From Deroplatys truncata (taxonomy: Eukaryota > Arthropoda > Insecta > Mantodea > Mantidae), in assembly GCA_030765065.1 (NCBI GenBank), contig CM060988.1:177919065-177983064 (forward strand): a DNA stretch of 64,000 nucleotides, written 5' to 3'. Each line of letters opens with the position of its first letter. Within the stretch, counting starts at the first letter, position 1. The position numbers were made by a program, and so were the translations under genes. Below, piece by piece: positions 58,481 through 64,000 of the stretch. Under the pieces are notes generated by a model that did no database searches, was not told the origin of the DNA, and saw only the letters and a list, made by a program, of their open reading frames with translations.

Positions 58481-59470
58481 TGAGGCAGTATTTTTAACAC
58501 TTAAATGATTTCAGTCTAATTATATAATATATAAATTCAATAACAGCCCACCTTAAAGCAATGTGTGCATGTAACAATGTATAAAAAGTGCATATTACAG
58601 TTATTGTATATGTAAATATTATTGTATACATGTTCAATAATGTTATGTGAGCGTATTACGTAATTTAATAATGTAGGAGCTATGAGAAATAGGTCAAAAG
58701 TTGCTAACAATGAGGTAACAATGAGGTAACCTTGAGGCAATAATGCGTTTGAGAGTTTAATAATGCTACTTGTGATTCTTGGAAGCAATAATGTAATTTT
58801 TGTGACAGTTTATAAAATAGCCAATCAACAACCAGAAAAAGCTTTAGTTAAATGAAGGTATTCTATTGGACTAGGATTAGCCAATCAGAAACTGAAATAT
58901 AGCAAAGTTTACAAAGTTAGAGTTCAGTTGGTTGCAAACAGTGTTCCTAACCGGACGCGAGACACGTCCTCGAGAAATTTTATACGTATTTTATGTGAGA
59001 CAAAAGAATAGTTTAGGTGTTAAAAAGTGCAAGTATTTAATCAAAAAATTATTACAGCTGTTTCTCTATATCATGAAGTGTTACTTAAATCGTGTCATGC
59101 ATTAATAGAAGGAGTGAAGTAAAATTATAATCTGTATAAGCCTACATTTTAGTCGCACCGCAACTCTGCAAAGAGAAACATGTCTCTAACAATTATACTG
59201 ACACAGCCGAGGCAAACATAAGTATATAATATTTAAAGAAACAGTCAAATTACAAGTTAATATGTTTAAACATTTATTTGGGGCAAAGGCCGCCGGAAAG
59301 CGGGTACTATATGTGCGGTTGCAACTTACTTCAAGTATTCGGCTCCCCAACAGTTGAACTACAATACAACTCCTACTTCAAACTGCCTTTCCATACATGG
59401 GGCAGAAACCAACAACTTCAAGTTGGCTCCCAAAACGTGGGGCAAATAACAATACAACAATACACCTTCA
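58481..59470 (+). mobile_element. Extended solo LTR, family C, two extra units
   Basis: AAGT flanks it at 58477-58480 and 59471-59474. It starts TGAGGCAGTATTTTTAACAC. The core ends CTACTTCA at 59380. Two units follow, with cores 'actgcctttccatacatgg' and TTGGCTCCCAAAACGTGGGG, the second ending ACCTTCA at 59470. The host B phrase 'ttggAAGTTactgaac' is restored by removing it. Paired CCAAT boxes are at 58821 and 58881. Confidence 0.85.
59381..59470 (+). repeat. Two tandem primer-site-like units (C LTR)
   Basis: Both lie inside the 4-bp target duplication, so they were part of the integrated LTR end as found today. The second core is close to the tRNA-Lys primer-binding site. Confidence 0.65.
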
Positions 59471-60186
59471 AAGTTACTGAACTTAAATACCAAATTTGGT
59501 GCATTTCGTTTTTACTTTCTGTCCCCTATCTACTAGATAGAAAAGGTATTGCATTCCACCAAAAAGTTCTATAACGAGATTTCGCCGGAAACATGTTTTG
59601 AGGCCCCCTGGTGCTTTTGGAAACATTTGTGTGCGTGTGTGTGTATGAACAAAATAACTCAAACATACTTGGTATTTTAAGCTCACTATCTTCCAAGGAT
59701 GCGACACACAGATTTTCAAGGAAATTCCCCTAAACCAACTACCATTTACATTAAACATTTTTCGGAAATATTGATTTTCTGAAAAATAGCTTTTAACGAT
59801 TTTGATTGAAATACCATATATTAACGATATTTACATGACAAATAAAACGTATATCTTGAATTTTCTGGGAATAGTCTTTAAAGACCTCTTCATTTGGAAG
59901 GAATTTTGTATAGAACTGGGTAACTGGTAAACGTTTAGCGATAGAAGAGGTACTACACGAGAAATGTAGATTTCCTTAAAACAACTTTATTTCAAATAAG
60001 TTTTTTGGTGGCATAAGCCATTTATGAGATTTGGATTATTAATGGTTCGAATTTTTCCTTTCTCGATCTTTCTTTTATAAAATGCCTTCAACATTCAGTT
60101 GTTTCTCGCGATGCCATGGAAGCAGTAAGAGCAGCGTGTAGCGTCCAGTTCTTAAACATTTGACTATCATGTTCCCTTTGTATCTA

Positions 60187-61499
60187 CAGGGTGATTTATG
60201 AAAAACTGACACATTTATTTCTTTAATTGTTTGAAAACGAGTTATGCTAGCAACACAACTTATTATACCTGAAATGCAGAGGAATTTTGGGAACAAATGT
60301 TGAAAATGTCCTCCATCCTACATAAAGCACAACTCAACACTTCGTTTCATGTTACTGGCCACTCATTGGACGACTCTGTTGTCAATAGCTCGAATCTCCT
60401 GTGTAATGCTGTGCTTCAGATCGTCCAATGTCTTGGGACGTGTGGCATAAACTCTGTCTTTTAAGTAACCCCATAGAAAGAAGTCCGGCGATGTCAAATC
60501 CGGAGATATCGGTGGCCACAGGTTCTTGGAAATTATCAGGTCGTCAAAGAAACTCGCAATTAGTGCCATGGGTTCATTTGATGTATGACTAGTAACGCTG
60601 TCCTGCTGAAAATATGCTTGGCTCAGCTCTACATCGTCTAGTTGCTCAGCAAACTCCATGAAAATTCGTCGGTACTCTTCAGTGTTCACATTGTTTAAAA
60701 AATATATTGGTTCCACTATTCTCTGTGCGGATATTGCGCACCAAACTCCGATTTTAACCGGGTGCATACGTGCTTCATGTGGATTTTCGCTGGCCCAATA
60801 GTGAGAGTTATTTGAGTTCACATAGCCGGATAAATGGAACCATGATTCATATGTGAACCATGTGATGAACAATATGACAGGATTTTGCACAATGAACGCC
60901 TGAAAGCAACAATTCAGTCGCCTATACTTATCTGGTTCCTGTAACTGATGGGCAATTGTAATCCTATACGGCTTTAGGCCTGCATTTTTCACAGCTCTCT
61001 GACACATTGAATAGCTGTACGCTGTCTCCGGCGACAAACGTCTTAATGATTTTTTGGGTGACTGATCCAGTCGTGCTCTTACATGAACAACAACCGTGGG
61101 AAGCCTAGATGAACGAGTTTTGCCAGAGATCCAGTTATTTTCAATTTATTTACCAGTCCCAGTATTGTTTCTTTGGGGAGGATTCTGAACACCAAATTCT
61201 CTCTGATATGCCCTTTGAGTAGCTGTAATTGAATTCGCAATCCAGTATTGCTTTACAAGGAAGAGTCGTTCATTTAATGTGTACTCCATTTTCACGTTGA
61301 CTAGAACAAAATCTCAAAAACAGTTGCCGACAATAAAACTAACAATTACGATTAAAACATGCACATCTGCGCATCTAGTGTCAGGCAATCGAAACTCCAG
61401 AACATTCTGCTTAATTTGGTGCTAAAATTGAGGCAATGAGTGAATTTCGAGCAGAATAATTAAAGAAAGAAATATGCCACTTCTTTATAAATCATTCTG
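60187..61499 (-). mobile_element. IS630/Tc1/mariner-type transposon, nearly full length
   Basis: 1313 bp, with TA at 60185-60186 and 61500-61501. The inverted termini are CAGGGTGATTTATGAAAAA and CAGAATGATTTATAAAGAA. The empty site 'tgtatctataacgaaa' is seen in several other B copies, so the insertion is exact. Confidence 0.9.
60363..61289 (-). pseudogene. IS630/Tc1-type transposase, frameshifted
   Basis: The start MEYTLNERLFLVKQYWIA begins an N-terminal helix-turn-helix region. A frame change is needed near 61150 to continue with LVNKLKITGS, followed by RRLSPETAYSYSMCQRAV. From 61037 down, 224 codons are open: WFHLSGYVNSNN, VWCAISAQRIVEPIYF, FQQDSVTSHTS and LWPPISPDLTSPDFFLWGY, then VYATRPKTLDDLK. 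The residue at the first acidic position reads T-Y-E-S-W, where relatives have T-D-E, so the catalytic Asp is Tyr. The second (QQD) and third (SPDFF) acidic residues remain. It is the longest readable transposase in the window. Confidence 0.85.
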
Positions 61500-61749
61500 T
61501 ATAACGAAACGTGTGATGTAGCTATTTTTGAAAAGGTTTGTTTGGATTAAAATATGGTAGGTAGAACAATAAGCTTTAGTTAGAATTTTCTGTACACCCA
61601 CTAATAAAGATAAAGGGTAGAGGGTTCATGTGAATGTATCACATAAGATTTTTTTAGTTATGACGTTCACAGACACACATGAAACTTGAACCCGAATTAT
61701 TCGTTTGATTACAGTACTTGACCTACATTATGTAAGTGGCAGACAAAGT

Positions 61750-62115
61750 AAACCCTATACTTCTCACGTGTTGTCGCAATTGCCTCCGTTAAATATTATT
61801 ACCTCACTCTCACCCGGGTGTATGAAAGTAGCAGGAAATTCTGTTTTCTCAACACAACACGGGAGGCTGTTATCGGCTGCAATTGTCGGACTAGGATAAA
61901 CCCAAGCATCTTCACAGGATATTACGCTAGGAACGTTATGAGAAAATGGTATCGTTGGGAAAACAACGCTACTCATCAGCAAGCAGGCTCTAGGGGGACT
62001 CCTTCACGTCTTATTAGATATGTTCCAGAGACCTGCAGGACTGTAACATACTAACATAGGATGCTTCTTTTAATAGTAGCGTCTCATGTCTTACATTTAT
62101 TCACAAGAGGGTTTT
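61750..62115. other. Unassigned sequence
   Basis: Open frames on both strands at 61764-62054 are overlapping shadows without domains. Confidence 0.35.
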
Positions 62116-62116
62116 T

Positions 62117-62157
62117 ACTTTCCTACCTATAGTAGGACATGACTTTCCCTATTCTTT
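62117..62157. repeat. Miniature hairpin plus 5'-end remnant
   Basis: A hairpin 'tcctacctatagtagga' directly abuts 'catgactttccctattc', a diverged copy of the sequence just inside the family 5' end. Confidence 0.35.
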
Positions 62158-62160
62158 TTT

Positions 62161-62909
62161 ACTTTCTCTACTACGTATAGTAAGTAGGGGAAGTATTGCA
62201 TTCCACCCAAAAATTCGATACCGAGATTTCACAGTAAATACATGTTTTGAGGTGCACTGAAGACATATAAAGCATTTTTGGAAACGTGTCCGATAAGACA
62301 CGAAGGTTTTCAAGAAAATCCCCCACCCCAGATTACCCTTTACATGGAACATTTTTCGAAAATTTTAATTTTCGCAAAAATGGCTCTAACGATTTTGATT
62401 AAAATATCATATGTTAAAGATATTTTCATGACAAATGAAATGTATATCTAGAATTTTCTGGGAATGTCTCCAAAAGTATTCTTCATTGAGAACGACTTTT
62501 GCATAACTGGTAAACCATACGAGATAGACAAAATTTTACTGCACAAAAAATGTAGATCGCGTTAAATACACAATTTATGTCACATACATTTTTTGTTTTG
62601 GGTGAACCATTTTCGAGATATTGCTTGTCATTCCCTTAAACTCCCCAATACGTATTCTTTTTCTCAAATTCGTTATTCATTTTTTTTGTCCTGGTAATAC
62701 AAAGAGAAAGGAATACTCCACATAGCAACCACCTCTTAAAACATTTGAAAATCGTTTGAAGCCTACCAATTCCCCTTGCATCTACAAGGAAATTAGCAAT
62801 AAGATTAACATCTCGATATCTCGATTAACATGAAGCATATTGAGAACAGGCGTTTGTAAAAATAGTTTGTACAAGAGTAGAGAAAGTCATGTGAGTGTAA
62901 CATATCAGA
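62161..62909 (-). mobile_element. Family A element lacking its microsatellite
   Basis: The hairpin end is at 62161 and the 5' end at 62909 (AACATATCAGA). The segment from the microsatellite to the following block is deleted near 62293, joining 'acgtgtccg' to 'ataagacacgaagg'. Confidence 0.8.
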
Positions 62910-63079
62910 TTTTTAGTTCAAAGCATACTTTTATTTACTTAACTATGAAAAACTAATGAATGTTAAAGCAACTTTTGTTGAAAGGTGAGAGGGATGAGGG
63001 GCGGCAAAGAACATAATTTCCAACATCCCCTGTGATGATGCTGAGGTTATTGTAGTTATGATTTGCTTGAGAGGTAGAG
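62910..63079. other. Short unassigned spacer
   Basis: Nothing recognised. Confidence 0.35.
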
Positions 63080-63540
63080 GTGATTCAGTGGAGGGGGGAA
63101 TCTATTGCGGCTATCGTCCTCCAAGAGGTAGGGATGAAGTGAAGAAACCACAGGAGGCTACAAGCGGTAGGCAGGCAGACCATAGAGATGCGCGGAAGCT
63201 CGCAGACCTGTCCCAGTACTACAGCCGACGAGAGAGGGCGAAGAAGGACCCACCAATCAAGCAGCCCACTGGTGTCCATTGAGCATGCATCCGCACCATC
63301 TATCAGGCCGCGCCATACGCCACAAAACTTAGAAGTGCACTTGAAAGGTGAGCAGGAATCGGAATGAAAGGGGAAACGGAAATTGTCATAGTGAAGCAAC
63401 CACCCCAGCATTCACCTACAGACCCGGGAAAACCACGAAAAACCCAACGATTCAGTGTGGGCGGTCGCCGGGGATCGAACCATGGACCTCCAGAATGTAG
63501 GTCGCAAATTACCGTCGTGCCACCTTGCTCGGTAATTTCA
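63080..63540 (-). mobile_element. SINE E copy
   Basis: On the minus strand it has 'accgagcaaggtggcacgac', B-box GGTTCGATCCCC, the E body ('gggtttttcgtggttttccc', 'gaatgctggggtggt') and a 3' part close to 41640-42033. It is the best-preserved head of the E family here. Confidence 0.7.
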
Positions 63541-63689
63541 TCAATAATATATGCGCTTGAATTTAAGGGTCGTGAATCTCCGACTGCGCTAGCAAACAAC
63601 GTGCTTCCCGGGGGCAGGAAAATTTTCGTTAGGCCGGCCACGCGTTCAAACAAAGGCTCTGTAGTAAGTAGTCTGTGAAGTTGGAATGA

Positions 63690-64000
63690 GTAGATAAGGT
63701 ATGTAAATTTGGCATATCATGTTGTGTCTTTGTCCAGTGTTCACTGTCGCTTCACTGTTGTGATTTATTTACTATCACAGTCACTTCATTGTTTTTCCGA
63801 CGTAACCTCTTCTTCCAGATGGCTCCCCCTGGAGAGTCAGTATACGACTCCACCAATCTCTCAATAACTCCTTTTCACTGTGTCATTAACTCGCCAACAC
63901 GCTGATTTTATAGCCGCTACAAGTTTACACAATGCATGCTAGAATGTTCTGGATGCGGTGGGAGGGAAACTTCCAGAAGAATCTGGTTGCATGTCGATGG
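63690..64000 (-). repeat. Repeat D, copy 3, cut by window end
   Basis: On the minus strand it reads heat-shock elements, then GCTATAAAATC about 25-30 bases on, then a region matching copy 1 ('ctggaagaagaggttacg', 'gaagtgactgtgat'). The layout is promoter-like. Its upstream part lies outside the window. Confidence 0.55.
63904..63986 (-). promoter_or_regulatory. Promoter-like block: TATA box and heat-shock elements
   Basis: TATA-like GCTATAAAATC is at 63904-63914 (minus). GAATGTTCTGGAT at 63942-63954 gives two perfect and one imperfect pentamer. TTCCAGAAGAATC at 63971-63983 gives a further TTC-CA-GAA pair. The order on the minus strand is the expected one for a heat-inducible promoter. Confidence 0.55.

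Larger units (their letters stand above)
59514..61648 (-). repeat. Family B element hosting an IS630/Tc1-type transposon
   Basis: The hairpin end is at 59514 (ACTTTCTGTCCCC) and the 5' end at 61648 (ATCACATAAGA). It lies in a T-tract of another B copy in the opposite orientation. 'ttgtatcTA...TAacgaaac' marks the internal insertion. Confidence 0.75.
56310..61749 (+). repeat. Family B element, host of a five-element nest
   Basis: Host pieces: 56310-56510, 58337-58480, 59471-59513, 61649-61749. They are in correct B order from 'ggatatctcggaaatggg' to a terminal 'ggcagacaaagt'. Inserted between are two DNA transposons, an extended LTR, and a B copy carrying an IS630/Tc1-type element. Confidence 0.7.

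Noticed and set aside
1-64000. CRISPR arrays, operons, riboswitches, bacterial-type promoters
   Set aside because: Nothing of the kind is visible, and the content is eukaryotic.

Overview
This is an AT-rich stretch of animal nuclear DNA in which I find no host protein-coding gene. The content points to an arthropod, most likely an insect with a large repeat-laden genome. The grounds are several mariner/Tc1-type transposase remnants of kinds common in arthropods, three or four tRNA-headed SINE families, solo LTRs, and a dominant pair of Helentron-like non-autonomous families. I cannot name the species.

The skeleton of the window is two related families, called A and B here. Each begins with TCTGATGTG and has ACTTTCTCTAC 22 bases inside that end. 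Each carries a CA/CAGA microsatellite in its 3' third and ends in a hairpin closing with GTAGAGAAAGT, which is the inverted copy of the inner motif. They sit in A- or T-tracts. B copies are more diverged and usually act as hosts; A copies are more uniform and usually sit inside them. The strand given for A and B runs from the TCTGATG end to the hairpin end.

The second layer is a retrotransposon lineage known only from its LTRs (families C and G). The LTRs start TGAGGCAGT or TGAGGTAGT, end in CTTCA or a similar CA, and are flanked by 4-bp target duplications (AATT, GAAT, CCGT, CATG, TGGT, AAGT, ACCT, probably AGTT). Several copies carry one to four extra units ending in CTTCA inside the duplications. 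Each unit contains a sequence resembling the tRNA-Lys primer-binding site.

The third layer is cut-and-paste transposons: three mariner remnants (11.3-12.1 kb, 48.7-49.9 kb, 52.6-53.5 kb), a fuller IS630/Tc1-type element (60.2-61.5 kb), a deleted relative (56.5-57.4 kb) and a long-TIR element (57.4-58.3 kb). All transposase reading frames are broken. The fourth layer is SINEs, some with clear 11-13 bp target duplications, plus small unclassified repeats (D, E, H, I, J).

Layout: 0-10 kb holds A/B nests with one solo LTR. 10-14.4 kb holds repeat I, a mariner and SINEs. 14.5-24.2 kb is a deep nest of B, A, C, G and a SINE. 24-30 kb holds repeats E, I, D, H and an extended LTR carrying a SINE. 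30-45 kb holds A copies and three LTRs. 45-48.3 kb is the least repetitive part. 48-54 kb holds two mariners inside B copies. 54-62 kb is a second deep nest. 62-64 kb ends with an A copy, a SINE and a heat-shock-element-bearing repeat cut by the window edge. Gene-to-gene cooperation is not a theme here; the record is one of serial insertion, and several insertions can be read against intact copies of their host repeat.
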